NCBI RefSeq assembly: GCF_004342175.1
Contig: NZ_SMAO01000011.1
Span: forward strand, 38,721-102,720
From: Thiobaca trueperi
GTDB lineage: Bacteria; Pseudomonadota; Gammaproteobacteria; Chromatiales; Chromatiaceae
Length of the DNA: 64,000 nt
Direction of reading: 5' to 3'
Shown here: positions 10,224-19,232 of the stretch, piece after piece
How the letters are laid out: every line of letters starts with the position of its first letter
How positions within the stretch are numbered: position 1 is the first letter of the stretch
Translations under genes and position numbers: made by a program
The notes under the pieces: generated by a model
Seen by the model: only the letters and a program-made list of their open reading frames with translations
Told to the model about the DNA's origin: nothing
Databases searched by the model: none

Positions 10224-10682
10224 ATGAAGAGGTTCGCCTGGCGAGTGCTGGTTGTGGGGTCGCTGCTGCTGGCGCTGTCCGGTCTGTCCGGCTGCGCGAC
10301 CAAGGTGGATGGCCGGCGTGCCGAAGTGGTACAGGCTGGTCTGGCGCAGATCGGCACACCTTATGTCTATGGCGGGGCCAGTCCGGCCAAGGGGTTCGAC
10401 TGTAGCGGCCTGACCTATTACGCCCATCACTCAGCCGGTCTGACGATCCCTCGGGTGGCGCGGAAGCAGCAGCAGGCGTCGAAACCGGTCAAGGGGAACC
10501 GCCCGCGTCCCGGCGACATGGTCTTTTTCAAGACCGGCCCGAGCACCTATCATGTGGGCCTGATGGTGGATAAGGAGCGTTTCGTGCATGCCTCGACCTC
10601 GCGGGGTCAGGTGCGGTTGGATCGGCTGGACAAACCCTACTGGCAGGCGCGCTATCTTGGCGCGGGAACCTATCTGAATTGA
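10224..10682 (+). CDS. NlpC/P60-family lipoprotein, cell-wall endopeptidase
   Basis: A 152-residue outer-membrane-type lipoprotein. The signal peptide ends in a lipobox LSGC (Cys24). The NlpC/P60 domain follows with Cys60 (GFDCSGL), His110 (STYHVG) and His122 (FVHAST) as the likely catalytic set. It resembles Spr/MepS-like enzymes that cleave peptidoglycan cross-links, though it is shorter than most. A TTG lies immediately before the chosen ATG. Monocistronic, with a terminator directly downstream. Confidence 0.88.
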   Translation: MKRFAWRVLVVGSLLLALSGLSGCATKVDGRRAEVVQAGLAQIGTPYVYGGASPAKGFDCSGLTYYAHHSAGLTIPRVARKQQQASKPVKGNRPRPGDMVFFKTGPSTYHVGLMVDKERFVHASTSRGQVRLDRLDKPYWQARYLGAGTYLN

Positions 10683-10711
10683 GGCGTCCGCCGATTTTCG
10701 GTCGCCTTTTT
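10682..10711 (+). terminator. Rho-independent terminator after the NlpC/P60 gene
   Basis: A GC-rich stem (GGCG...GCCG / CGG...CGCC) with an ATTTT loop is followed by CCTTTTT. It starts at the stop codon. Confidence 0.6.
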
Positions 10712-10806
10712 CAGTCGCCTGTTGCACAATGTTGAGCGGCTTCCGGCGTCAATCAGGCTGGGAGTGTTTGAGTTCACCATGTGACAAACCAATTAGGAGT
10801 GACTCC

Positions 10807-11175
10807 ATGTCCGATAAGCCAATCTGCAAGAGCCGTCGCGACGCTGTCAAAGTGATGCTGGGCGCCGCCGCCGCCATCCCCATGATCAACCTGGTCGGCT
10901 TCGGTACCGCGCGTGCGCAGGCTCCCGCAACCGCAGTTGCCGCCGACGATGCGACGGCGGTTGCGCTCAAGTATCATGCAAACGCTGCCGAGTCCGACCG
11001 TGCGGCGCAGGCGCGTCCCGGCTTGCCTGCCGACCAGCAGCATTGCGCCAATTGCCAGTTCTCGCAGGCCGACGCCGCCGGTGCCTCGGCTGAATGGCTG
11101 GGTTGCCAGTTGTTCCCCGGCAAGCTGGTTTCTGCCAACGGCTGGTGCCAGTCCTGGACCCTGAAGGCCGGCTGA
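10807..11175 (+). CDS. hip: High-potential iron-sulfur protein (HiPIP)
   Basis: A 122-residue precursor. It begins with a twin-arginine signal ([11 protein letters not shown], cleavage near ARAQA about residue 38). The mature protein has the four cluster ligands Cys80, Cys83, Cys100 and Cys114 in [16 protein letters not shown] and NGWCQSW. HiPIP carries electrons in the periplasm, in phototrophic Chromatiaceae to the reaction centre. Start ATG 10807 is preceded by AGGAG at 10795-10799. A strong terminator follows, so it is probably transcribed alone and highly. The Tat signal is expected because the cluster is inserted before export. Confidence 0.95.
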   Translation: MSDKPICKSRRDAVKVMLGAAAAIPMINLVGFGTARAQAPATAVAADDATAVALKYHANAAESDRAAQARPGLPADQQHCANCQFSQADAAGASAEWLGCQLFPGKLVSANGWCQSWTLKAG

Positions 11176-11206
11176 TCCCGGTTGACTCGATCCACTGAGG
11201 TCAGTT

Positions 11207-11237
11207 GAAACGGGGCCGCTGGCCCCGTTTCTCGTTT
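11207..11237 (+). terminator. Rho-independent terminator after hip
   Basis: Perfect 11-bp stem GAAACGGGGCC (11207-11217) and its complement (11221-11231) with a GCT loop, followed by TCGTTTT. Confidence 0.85.
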
Positions 11238-11249
11238 TACTCCAGACGC

Positions 11250-11338
11250 GGTTTAAACGACGCCCCACCAAGAGCCGTCGATGCGCCAAGCGTCGAATTC
11301 ACTCGAAACTCATGCTCTCGCTCTGAACGCGGTTTAAA
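11250..11338 (-). repeat. Family B element abutting the rlmE start codon
   Basis: Ends GGTTTAAACGACGCCCC and GAACGCGGTTTAAA. On the minus strand its centre (CCGCGTTCAGAGCG, TGAGTTTCGAG, TTCGA, GGCGCAT) aligns along the whole length with the copy at 51205-51291 in the dsr cluster. The last A of the element is the A of the rlmE ATG. Confidence 0.85.
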
Positions 11339-11958
11339 TGGCCAAAAGCAAATCCAGCCGACGCTGGCTTGACCGTCACGTCAATGATCCCTATGTGAAG
11401 CGCTCTCAACAGGACGGCTATCGCTCGCGCGCCGCCTATAAACTCCTGGAGATTCAGGAGAAGGATCGGATTCTGGCGCTGGGGATGCGAGTGCTGGATC
11501 TGGGGGCGGCGCCGGGTAGCTGGTCACAGATCGCCAGCCGGGCTGTGGGTCCGGGCGGACAGGTGATTGCGCTCGATCTGCTGCCGATGGTTCCATTGGA
11601 TGGCGTGACCGTCCTGCAGGGCGATTTCCGCGAGGATGCAGTGCTGGCGCAATTGCGCGAAACCCTCGGTGGACTGCCGCTCGATCTGGTGATGTCGGAT
11701 ATGGCCCCCAATATCACCGGGACGACCGTGACCGATCAGGCGCGAGTGGTGTATCTGCTGGAACTGGCCCTCGAACTGGCCCGCGAGCAACTGAAACCGG
11801 GTGGCGCACTGGTGGTCAAAGCCTTCCAGGGCGCGGGCTTTGATGCCTATCTCCGCGATCTGCGCCGGAGCTTCGACCGGGTCGTCAGTCGCAAGCCCAA
11901 ATCCTCCAGAGCGGAGAGCCGCGAAGTCTATTTGGTCGCGAAAGGCTTTCATCCGTAA
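11338..11958 (+). CDS. rlmE: 23S rRNA 2'-O-ribose U2552 methyltransferase RlmE (FtsJ)
   Basis: A 206-residue SAM-dependent enzyme that methylates U2552 of 23S rRNA late in large-subunit assembly. The SAM motif is VLDLGAAPGSWSQ. The catalytic K-D-K-E tetrad is visible in YKLLEIQE, SDMAPNITG, LVVKAFQG and ESREVYLVAKG. It lies 74 bp before ftsH, the conserved gammaproteobacterial pair. The ATG directly follows a family B repeat end (GCGGTTTAA) and I see no Shine-Dalgarno, so initiation may be weak or leaderless. Confidence 0.93.
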   Translation: MAKSKSSRRWLDRHVNDPYVKRSQQDGYRSRAAYKLLEIQEKDRILALGMRVLDLGAAPGSWSQIASRAVGPGGQVIALDLLPMVPLDGVTVLQGDFREDAVLAQLRETLGGLPLDLVMSDMAPNITGTTVTDQARVVYLLELALELAREQLKPGGALVVKAFQGAGFDAYLRDLRRSFDRVVSRKPKSSRAESREVYLVAKGFHP

Positions 11959-12032
11959 GCCGTCGATGCTAGTTTCCACCGCATGATGTCGGCGTCGTTG
12001 CGTCGATCCACAACCAGCAGGGGTCAAAAGCC

Positions 12033-13949
12033 GTGAGTGACATGGCGAAAAACATACTTCTTTGGGTGGTCATCGCTGTCGTGCTGATGTCCGTCTTCAA
12101 TAATTTCACGACCACCCAAACGGTTCCGCGCAGCCTGAACTATTCGGATTTCATCGAACAGGTCAAGCAGGGGGGGGTGAAAGAGGTCGTCATCCAGGGA
12201 CGGACCATCGAAGGCGTCAACACGTCCGGTCAGCGCTTCACCACTTACAGTCCCGGCGACGACGGTCTGGTGGGCGATCTGCTGAACAATAACGTCATCA
12301 TCAAGGCCGCCGCACCGGAGAAGCAGTCGATCCTGATGCAGATCCTGATCAACTGGTTCCCCCTGCTGATCCTCATCGGTCTCTGGATCTTCTTCATGCG
12401 CCAGATGCAGGGCGGGGCGGGTGGTCGTGGTGCCATGTCCTTCGGCAAGAGCCGGGCGCGCATGCTCTCTGAGGATCAGGTCAAAGTGACCTTCCAGGAT
12501 GTCGCCGGTGCCGAGGAGGCCAAGGAGGAAGTCACCGAGATGGTCGATTTCCTGCGCGATCCGGCCAAGTTCCAGAAGCTCGGTGGCAAGATCCCCAAGG
12601 GCGTGCTCATGGTCGGCCCGCCCGGCACCGGCAAGACCCTGCTGGCGCGCGCCATCGCGGGCGAGGCCAAGGTGCCCTTTTTCACCATCTCGGGTTCGGA
12701 TTTCGTCGAGATGTTTGTCGGCGTTGGCGCCTCGCGGGTGCGCGATATGTTCGAGCAGGCCAAGAAACACGCGCCCTGCATCATCTTCATCGATGAGATC
12801 GACGCCGTGGGCCGTCATCGCGGCGCCGGTCTCGGCGGCGGTCATGACGAGCGCGAACAGACGCTGAACCAGCTTCTGGTCGAGATGGACGGCTTCGAGG
12901 GCAACGAGGGCGTGATCGTGATCGCCGCCACCAACCGGCCTGACGTGCTCGATCCGGCGCTGCTGCGTCCCGGTCGCTTTGACCGTCAGGTGGTGGTGCC
13001 GCTGCCCGATGTGCGCGGACGTGAGCAGATCCTCAAGGTCCACATGCGCAAGATTCCGGCGGCGGAAGACGTCAAGGCATCGGTGCTGGCGCGCGGCACG
13101 CCCGGCTTCTCGGGGGCGGATCTGGCCAATCTGATCAACGAAGCGGCGCTGTTCGCCGCGCGCCTCAACAAGAAGCTGGTCGATATGGACGACATGGAAA
13201 AGGCCAAGGACAAGATCATGATGGGCGCGGAACGGCGCTCCATGGTGATGTCCGAGGCCGAAAAGCGTCTGACCGCCTATCACGAGTCGGGGCACGCCAT
13301 CGTCGGGCGACTGGTGCCGGATCACGATCCGGTGCACAAGGTCAGCATCATCCCGCGCGGGCGGGCGCTTGGTGTGACGCTCTTCCTGCCTGAGGATGAC
13401 CGTTTCAGCTACAGCAAGCAGCGTCTGGAAAGCAATATCTCCAGTCTCTTTGGCGGGCGTGTGGCTGAGGAGCTGATCTTTGGCCCCGAGAGCGTGACGA
13501 CCGGCGCGCAGAATGACATCCATCGCGCCACTGAGATTGCGCGCAACATGGTGACCAAGTGGGGGCTGTCCGACAAACTGGGGCCGCTCACTTACAGTGA
13601 AGACGAACAGGAGGTCTTCCTCGGACACTCAGTGACCCAGCACAAAAGCGTCTCGGACGAGACCACGCATCTGATTGATGAAGAGATCCGTCATCTGGTC
13701 GAGCGCAACTATGAGCGGTCGCGGGTGCTGCTGACCGAGCATCTGGACAAGCTCCACGCCATGGCGGATGCGCTCATGAAATACGAGACCATCGACGCCC
13801 ATCAGATCGATGACATCATGGATGGCCGCACGCCCCGTCCGCCCAAGGACTGGGAAGACGACGAGCCGCGCCGACCGGCGGCGCATTCCGATGATACTCA
13901 GGATTTTGCCGGAATCGCCAAGGTCGGTCGTCCGGCGGGCGAGCATTGA
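12033..13949 (+). CDS. ftsH: ATP-dependent membrane zinc protease FtsH
   Basis: A 638-residue inner-membrane AAA+ protease that degrades LpxC, unassembled membrane proteins and heat-shock regulators. Seen: two membrane helices (about residues 5-25 and 108-125), Walker A GPPGTGKT at 195-202, Walker [12 protein letters not shown], second region of homology ([17 protein letters not shown]), and zinc-protease HESGH near 420. The GTG start at 12033 gives the usual MSDMAKN start; ATG 12042 is an alternative. It is followed directly by glmM without the folP gene that lies between them in E. coli. Confidence 0.95.
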   Translation: MSDMAKNILLWVVIAVVLMSVFNNFTTTQTVPRSLNYSDFIEQVKQGGVKEVVIQGRTIEGVNTSGQRFTTYSPGDDGLVGDLLNNNVIIKAAAPEKQSILMQILINWFPLLILIGLWIFFMRQMQGGAGGRGAMSFGKSRARMLSEDQVKVTFQDVAGAEEAKEEVTEMVDFLRDPAKFQKLGGKIPKGVLMVGPPGTGKTLLARAIAGEAKVPFFTISGSDFVEMFVGVGASRVRDMFEQAKKHAPCIIFIDEIDAVGRHRGAGLGGGHDEREQTLNQLLVEMDGFEGNEGVIVIAATNRPDVLDPALLRPGRFDRQVVVPLPDVRGREQILKVHMRKIPAAEDVKASVLARGTPGFSGADLANLINEAALFAARLNKKLVDMDDMEKAKDKIMMGAERRSMVMSEAEKRLTAYHESGHAIVGRLVPDHDPVHKVSIIPRGRALGVTLFLPEDDRFSYSKQRLESNISSLFGGRVAEELIFGPESVTTGAQNDIHRATEIARNMVTKWGLSDKLGPLTYSEDEQEVFLGHSVTQHKSVSDETTHLIDEEIRHLVERNYERSRVLLTEHLDKLHAMADALMKYETIDAHQIDDIMDGRTPRPPKDWEDDEPRRPAAHSDDTQDFAGIAKVGRPAGEH

Positions 13950-13954
13950 TCCCG

Positions 13955-15289
13955 ATGCGTCACTATTTCGGAACCGATGGGATTCGCGGGCGGGTCGGCG
14001 AGGGACACATCACCCCGGATTTCGTGCTCAAGCTCGGCTGGGCCGCCGGGCGCGTGCTGGGCAATGGTCGCGGCAAGATACTGATCGGCAAGGACACCCG
14101 CATCTCCGGCTATATGTTCGAGTCGGCGCTGGAGGCGGGACTGGTGGCAGCCGGTGTCGGCATCCGCCTGCTCGGTCCCATGACGACGCCCGGCGTGGCC
14201 TATCTGACCCGCACCTTCCGGGCCAGTGCCGGGATCGTCATCACTGCTTCGCACAATCCCTATCACGACAACGGCATCAAGTTTTTCTCCGCCGAGGGCG
14301 ACAAGCTGCCGGACGAGGTGGAGCTGGCCATCGAGGCCGAACTCGACAAACCGCTGCGCACCGTCGAGTCCAGCGCGCTGGGCAAGGTGCAGCGGGTGGA
14401 GGACGCCAACGGGCGCTATATCGAGTTCTGCAAGGGCACCATTCCCTCGTCCATCAACTTCCGCGAGCTCAAGATCGTGGTCGATTGCGCCCATGGCGCG
14501 ACCTATAACACCGCTCCCCATGTCTTCGAGGAACTCGGCGCCAGCGTGGTGCGGATGGGCACCGAGCCGGACGGCTTCAATATCAATCGCGAGGTGGGTT
14601 CAACCAGCCCCGATGCCTTCTGCCGCGCCGTGGTTGACCACGGGGCCGATCTGGGCATCGCCTTCGATGGCGACGGCGACCGGGTACTGATGGCCGATTC
14701 GCGGGGCAACCTGATCGATGGCGACCAGTTGCTCTATGTAATCGCCAAATCCCGTCTGCTGGCGGGAGGTATGCGCGGCGAGGTGGTCGGCACCCTGATG
14801 AGCAATCTCGGGTTCGAGCATGCCCTGCAGCGACTGGGGATCGGCTTTGTGCGCACCCAGGTCGGCGACCGCTACATCATGGAGCAGCTCAAGCGCGCCG
14901 ATGGCATCCTCGGCGGCGAGCCGTCGGGGCACATCATCTGCCGCGACCGCACCACGACCGGCGATGGCATCGTGGCGGCGCTTCAGGTGCTGGCCGCGCT
15001 CCAGCGGCTCGATGTCAGTCTCGATGACCTCGCCGCCGAAGTCGAACGCTACCCGCAGGTCTTGATCAACGTGCGTCTGGATGCCCGCCGTGACATCCTG
15101 GGGCTGCCCGCCGTCCAGGATGCGCTGGCGACCGCCGAGCATGAGCTTGATGGGCGCGGGCGGGTGCTGCTGCGTCCGTCAGGGACCGAGCCGCTGGTGC
15201 GGGTCATGGTCGAGGGTGTCGATGGTGATCAGGTCAGTCGGCTTGCCGAATGGCTGGCCGCTGCGGTTCGCGAACAGATCAGTCTTTAA
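13955..15289 (+). CDS. glmM: Phosphoglucosamine mutase
   Basis: A 444-residue enzyme converting glucosamine-6-phosphate to glucosamine-1-phosphate for peptidoglycan and LPS precursors. Seen: N-terminus [11 protein letters not shown], phosphoserine loop [14 protein letters not shown] (Ser99), metal-binding DGDGDR, sugar-binding GEPSGH, and C-terminal phosphate-binding [17 protein letters not shown] 13955 follows the ftsH stop by 5 bp, so the genes are co-transcribed. An upstream in-frame TTG at 13946 overlaps ftsH and is less likely. Confidence 0.95.
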   Translation: MRHYFGTDGIRGRVGEGHITPDFVLKLGWAAGRVLGNGRGKILIGKDTRISGYMFESALEAGLVAAGVGIRLLGPMTTPGVAYLTRTFRASAGIVITASHNPYHDNGIKFFSAEGDKLPDEVELAIEAELDKPLRTVESSALGKVQRVEDANGRYIEFCKGTIPSSINFRELKIVVDCAHGATYNTAPHVFEELGASVVRMGTEPDGFNINREVGSTSPDAFCRAVVDHGADLGIAFDGDGDRVLMADSRGNLIDGDQLLYVIAKSRLLAGGMRGEVVGTLMSNLGFEHALQRLGIGFVRTQVGDRYIMEQLKRADGILGGEPSGHIICRDRTTTGDGIVAALQVLAALQRLDVSLDDLAAEVERYPQVLINVRLDARRDILGLPAVQDALATAEHELDGRGRVLLRPSGTEPLVRVMVEGVDGDQVSRLAEWLAAAVREQISL

Positions 15290-15303
15290 GCCTTGGATTT
15301 ATT

Positions 15304-15738
15304 GTGGCTATCGTTAGAAAAAGCGCATTGGTACCTTACTCGGCATCGCAGATGTTCGACCTCGTCTACGATGTCAGGTCATATCCTCAATTTCTGCCCT
15401 GGTGTCACAGCGCCGAGGTCATTTCGGAGACCGACGAGAAGATCTGCGGACTGCTCGAAGTGGCCCGTCTGGGTATTCGCCAGACCTTCAGTACCTGCAA
15501 CCGTTTCGAGCGGGATCGGCGCATGGATATCGATCTGCTCGACGGTCCTTTCCGCAAACTGACCGGCGCCTGGTGTTTCACGCCTCTGCGTGCGGATGCC
15601 TCGAAGGTTGAACTGGAACTGGATTTCGAGTTTTCGGGGCGTCTGATCGATCGGGCATTCGGCACCGTCTTCAACCAGATTGCCAACACGCTGGTGGACG
15701 CCTTCTGCAAGCGCGCCGAAGAGGTCTATGGTGACTGA
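15304..15738 (+). CDS. ratA: RatA/COQ10-like START-domain protein
   Basis: A 144-residue protein of the polyketide cyclase/START family, called RatA (ribosome association toxin) in E. coli and a ubiquinone-binding protein in COQ10. The family start is plain (ALVPYSASQMFDLVYDVRSYPQFLPWC) and the C-terminal helix DRAFGTVFNQIANTLVDAFCKRA is conserved. I choose GTG 15304, which gives VAIVRKSAL; the frame is open back into glmM. It overlaps rnfH by 11 bp, the usual ratA-rnfH pair. Whether it acts as toxin or quinone chaperone here is unknown. Confidence 0.88.
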   Translation: MAIVRKSALVPYSASQMFDLVYDVRSYPQFLPWCHSAEVISETDEKICGLLEVARLGIRQTFSTCNRFERDRRMDIDLLDGPFRKLTGAWCFTPLRADASKVELELDFEFSGRLIDRAFGTVFNQIANTLVDAFCKRAEEVYGD

Positions 15739-16045
15739 ATATCTGCATGTGTCGGTCGCCTATGTCGGTGCCAGTGAACAGATCCTGCGCAACCTTGAGG
15801 CGCGCAACGGAACCTGTGTGATGGAGGTGATCGAGCAATCGGGGATTCTGTCGCAGTGTCCGGAGATCGATCTGGCTGTCAACAAGGTGGGGATATTCGG
15901 TAAAATGGCGAAACTGGATCAGGCGCTGGAGGATGGCGACCGGGTGGAAATTTATCGTCCCCTGATCGCCGACCCGAAGACGGCACGCAAACGCCGGGCC
16001 GCAGACAGCAGGGTGCTCGAAAACACAGCGGGTCAGCCGGGCTAA
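15728..16045 (+). CDS. rnfH: RnfH-family ubiquitin-like protein (RatB)
   Basis: A 105-residue small protein of the RnfH/UPF0125 family with a beta-grasp fold. Diagnostic text is LHVSVAYVGASEQ at the start and GIFGKMAKLDQALEDGDRVEIYRPLIADPK toward the end. It starts inside ratA and its 3' end overlaps the convergent bamE gene by 4 bp. Its molecular role is unclear, though it pairs with ratA across gammaproteobacteria. Confidence 0.9.
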   Translation: MVTEYLHVSVAYVGASEQILRNLEARNGTCVMEVIEQSGILSQCPEIDLAVNKVGIFGKMAKLDQALEDGDRVEIYRPLIADPKTARKRRAADSRVLENTAGQPG

Positions 16046-16533
16046 TCCCTGGTTTCGAGACCGACGGCCTCCAGACCCCGTGTCAAAAATCCTTTACGCT
16101 CTTGATAATCCGGAACCGACACCACGATTTCCTGACGTTCCCGTGATTCGCCGCGCTGAGGATTCGGCTGCATGTCGCCCTCCATGCGAACCAGTGCATC
16201 ATCCTGGAAATGCAGGGTCAGCATGCGCTTCTCCATGGGCTGATGTCCGCGCTGGATGGTGTAGGCGTAATCCCAGCGGTCAGTATGGAAAAAATCCGTC
16301 AGCAGCGGGGTGCCGAGCACAAAAATCACCTGACGTTTGGTCATGCCGAGCTTGAGACTGTCCACCATCTCTTCGGTGAGGATATTTCCCTGTTGCACCG
16401 TCATCTTATAAACGAATGGCAGGTCTTCAAGCATGGATGACTGGTCGCCATCCGGCTTTTTGTCCCGTGCGCAACCGCTGGCGGCACAGGCCGCCAGGCA
16501 AAGGATCATCGGAAAACTGAAAATCTTTCGCAT
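16042..16533 (-). CDS. bamE: Outer membrane protein assembly factor BamE
   Basis: A 163-residue lipoprotein of the BAM complex. A signal peptide ends in a lipobox at CAASGC, followed by the SmpA/OmlA domain with YKMTVQQGNILTEEMVDSLKLGMTKRQV and LGTPLLTDFFHTDRWDY. The frame is open upstream to 16614, but ATG 16533 gives the proper signal peptide. That ATG directly follows a repeat end (GCAGTTTAAG on this strand) with no obvious Shine-Dalgarno, the same arrangement as rlmE. Divergent from fur, as in many gammaproteobacteria. Confidence 0.92.
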   Translation of the reverse strand: MRKIFSFPMILCLAACAASGCARDKKPDGDQSSMLEDLPFVYKMTVQQGNILTEEMVDSLKLGMTKRQVIFVLGTPLLTDFFHTDRWDYAYTIQRGHQPMEKRMLTLHFQDDALVRMEGDMQPNPQRGESRERQEIVVSVPDYQERKGFLTRGLEAVGLETRD

Positions 16534-16622
16534 CTTAAACTGCGTCCAGAGTGAAATTCGTCGTTTTGTGGCAGCACTTGAGCTTGCTGTCATGCATGGC
16601 CTGACTTGAGACACGGTTTAAT
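16534..16622 (-). repeat. Family B-like element between bamE and fur
   Basis: One end CTTAAACTGCGTCCAGAG at 16534-16551 and the other GACACGGTTTAA at about 16610-16621 are inverted and diverged. The centre is poorly matched to other copies. Confidence 0.6.
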
Positions 16623-16753
16623 TCTGACAGCGACTTGGCGATAAACCACAGCATCATACAGCAGCGTTGACTCCCGATCACAGGGGGAGCGCATGTCAAC
16701 AAAGACTGGAACGGGTGGATTTATCCGCTCCAGCGGGCGATGGGGAGACCGAA

Positions 16754-17170
16754 TTGAGCAATCAACAGATCAAACAGGCCGGACTCAAGGTCACGGTGCC
16801 TCGGGTCAAGATCCTGAGCATTCTGGAACACAGCGGCAAGCGCCATCTGAGCGCCGAGGATGTTTACCGCGAACTGCTCAGTCACGATGAAGACATCGGG
16901 CTGGCGACGGTCTATCGTGTCCTGACCCAGTTTGAAAGCGCCGGACTGGTTTGTCGGCGCCATTTTGAAGGGGGCCAGTCCGTTTTCGAACTGGATGGCG
17001 GTGGTCACCATGACCATCTGGTCTGCATCCAATGCGGTAAAATCGTCGAGTTCGTCGATGCCATGATCGAGGAGCGGCAGCGCGCCATTGCCGCTGAACA
17101 CGGCTTCCGGATCAAGGAGCACTCGCTGGTTGTCTACGGCATCTGCTCCGGCTGTCAGACGCCGGATTGA
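16754..17170 (+). CDS. fur: Ferric uptake regulator Fur
   Basis: A 138-residue DNA-binding repressor that uses Fe2+ as corepressor. Seen: N-terminal winged helix (LKVTVPRVKILSILE ... GLATVYRVLTQFESAGLV), metal-binding GGHHDHLVCIQCGKIVEF, and a C-terminal CSGCQ giving a second Cys pair. I choose TTG 16754 because GGGGAG lies 6 nt upstream and it gives the family start SNQQIKQAGLK; the frame remains open to 16667. Divergent from bamE. Confidence 0.92.
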   Translation: MSNQQIKQAGLKVTVPRVKILSILEHSGKRHLSAEDVYRELLSHDEDIGLATVYRVLTQFESAGLVCRRHFEGGQSVFELDGGGHHDHLVCIQCGKIVEFVDAMIEERQRAIAAEHGFRIKEHSLVVYGICSGCQTPD

Positions 17171-17277
17171 ACCGCTGTTCGCGATGGCGTCGGCAACAGT
17201 CAGATATCCGTTAAGGATGAAAGCCTGATCGTCGCCGACGACCGTCATCCACGTTCTTTCATGGTTCGCCGGCTGCT

Positions 17278-19230
17278 TTAAGGCGCGGCGTCGGGGACGG
17301 TTTGGGCCGACCCGCGCGGGTCGGAATCCTGACGGAAAACGAGACCGGATTCGCTGGCTTTGGCCTGATGCTTCATCTCAGCAATGGTGCGGCTGAGAGC
17401 CTCGATGCAGCCGTAGTCGTCACCAGGGTGAATGACGACCAGGGCGGCGCTGCACCGCATCAGCGGTATGTCGCGCTCCTGGCCGAAACGGTCATGCGCG
17501 CGGACATGTCCGCGCTGCCGGTCTTCCGGATCGTAGAGGCTTTGCACATCTGTACGGAAGGTTGCGAGCATACGCCGAAGCTGATCAATGACATCCTCCG
17601 CCGGGGCATCTCTGATCCCGGCGAAAAAATCGTCCCCGCCGATGTGACCGATGAACCAGGAACCGGCGCCAAGCTGTTTCTGGAGCAGTTCGGCGAACAT
17701 GAGAATGGCGCGATCGCCCAACCGGAAGCCATAGTTGTCGTTGAAGGCCTTGAAGTGGTCGAAATCCAGATAGGCCAGATACCAGGTGTGCCCCCGCTCG
17801 ACGAGTGCGCGCGATACATATTCATGAATGGGGATATTGCCGGGGAGCTTGGTCAGCGGGTTCTGATCACGCGCCACCGCAAGATTCTTCTGGTCGATGA
17901 GCCGCAGCAGCGCGGTGGCCGAGATGAACCCGAGATAGCGCGCATCCTGGGTGACGATCAAGCCGACCGGATCAGTGCTGGCGGAAAAGGACTCAAGCAG
18001 GCGCGCTGCGGAATCGTGGATATCGACCACCGGGCAGGGACGGGTGAAATCGGACAGCGGCCGGGCAAAGGCGGGGTTGACGATCAGATCCCGACCGTAA
18101 ATGGAATAGATGAATTCCTTGATATCGACCTCATGGATCAACCCCAGCGGGCGTTCGGCGGCATCCAGCACGGGAATGACCTGATGCGCCTTGGCGAGAC
18201 GGAAGGCATCGAACATGGCCTTGGCGTTTGCCGTCACCTGGAGCGGCGGGATGTGCTCCATTGATCTCTCGATCAGCGCCCGGTCCCCTGGCAGATCACG
18301 GCGGTTATCCTGATGGATGATCTGGATGTGATCATAGCTGGAGCGCAGCGCCCACACATCAAGCTGTGGACGGGCGATCAGATAGCCCTGGACCAGATCG
18401 CAACCCACTTCCTTACAGGCGAGCAATTCGCGCTCGGTCTCGACCCCCTCGGCAATGACGCCGATTCCCATCGCGTGTGCAAGCTGAACCGTGCTGGCGA
18501 CGAAGAGTCGCTTTTTGTGGTCATCGGCGATGCCGCTGATGAAAAAGCGATCGATCTTGAGGTGGTCAGGCGGATGCTCATAGAGCAGACGCAATCCCGA
18601 ATAGCCGGCCCCGAAGTCGTCGATGGCGAGTTGGAAACGGTGACGACGATAGGCCGCGATTACTTTGGCGACACCCGGCGTGGCCGTCAGGTCAGCGCGT
18701 TCGGAGAGTTCCAGGCAGATGGTTTCCGCTGGCAGGTCGTGCCGTCGCAGCAGCTCAAGCGTCTGCTCCGGGCGTTCCAGTTCAATGAGTCGCGGATCGA
18801 GATTGAAGAAAAGCCGGTAGCGCGCGGCGTTCGGCAGTTGGGCGAAGTGGCTGATGGCCAGATCGCGCAGCAACCGGTCCAGGGCGCAGGCCGAACCCTC
18901 ATGCCAGGCATGCTCCAGCAGACTGTAGACATCGTCGAAACCCAAATCGCTCACGCCCCGCAACAGCGCCTCATAGCCATAGACGCTGCCGGTATGGATG
19001 TTGACGATGGGTTGCAGGGCGTAGGCCAGCGATCCCCGGGCACGATCGACCAAGGTTTTGGGCGCAACGGGCGATGCGCATTCCCAGATCTGTCCGGATC
19101 CTGAGCTGTCGGGCGAATCGCCTTTTCTGTTCGACATCATCGCCCGCCAGTCCATCAGCGATTTCCAGGGTGTGGCGCGCTGGCGGCCCTCCGCTTTCAT
19201 CTCCTGTCCCATCTGTTCGGGCATGATCAA
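17278..19230 (-). CDS. EAL-CBS-GGDEF cyclic-di-GMP protein
   Basis: A 650-residue cytoplasmic protein. Order: EAL phosphodiesterase (about residues 65-310) with YEALLRG, LELSER, IDDFGAGYSGL, LKIDRFF, AEGVE and QGYL all intact; paired CBS-like region (about 325-440); then GGDEF (about 450-620) with signature GGDDFF in place of GGDEF. The EAL part looks catalytically competent. It starts 3 bp after the chemoreceptor stop, so both come from one message and probably act in one signalling unit. Confidence 0.88.
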   Translation of the reverse strand: MIMPEQMGQEMKAEGRQRATPWKSLMDWRAMMSNRKGDSPDSSGSGQIWECASPVAPKTLVDRARGSLAYALQPIVNIHTGSVYGYEALLRGVSDLGFDDVYSLLEHAWHEGSACALDRLLRDLAISHFAQLPNAARYRLFFNLDPRLIELERPEQTLELLRRHDLPAETICLELSERADLTATPGVAKVIAAYRRHRFQLAIDDFGAGYSGLRLLYEHPPDHLKIDRFFISGIADDHKKRLFVASTVQLAHAMGIGVIAEGVETERELLACKEVGCDLVQGYLIARPQLDVWALRSSYDHIQIIHQDNRRDLPGDRALIERSMEHIPPLQVTANAKAMFDAFRLAKAHQVIPVLDAAERPLGLIHEVDIKEFIYSIYGRDLIVNPAFARPLSDFTRPCPVVDIHDSAARLLESFSASTDPVGLIVTQDARYLGFISATALLRLIDQKNLAVARDQNPLTKLPGNIPIHEYVSRALVERGHTWYLAYLDFDHFKAFNDNYGFRLGDRAILMFAELLQKQLGAGSWFIGHIGGDDFFAGIRDAPAEDVIDQLRRMLATFRTDVQSLYDPEDRQRGHVRAHDRFGQERDIPLMRCSAALVVIHPGDDYGCIEALSRTIAEMKHQAKASESGLVFRQDSDPRGSAQTVPDAAP

Positions 19231-19232
19231 CC

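Noticed and set aside
12024..13628. 534-codon open frame antisense to ftsH
   Set aside because: Antisense of a certain gene in GC-rich DNA; the translation is His/Asp-rich and matches nothing.
16667..16753. N-terminal extension of Fur from an upstream start
   Set aside because: The TTG at 16754 has a well-spaced GGGGAG and gives the normal Fur length.
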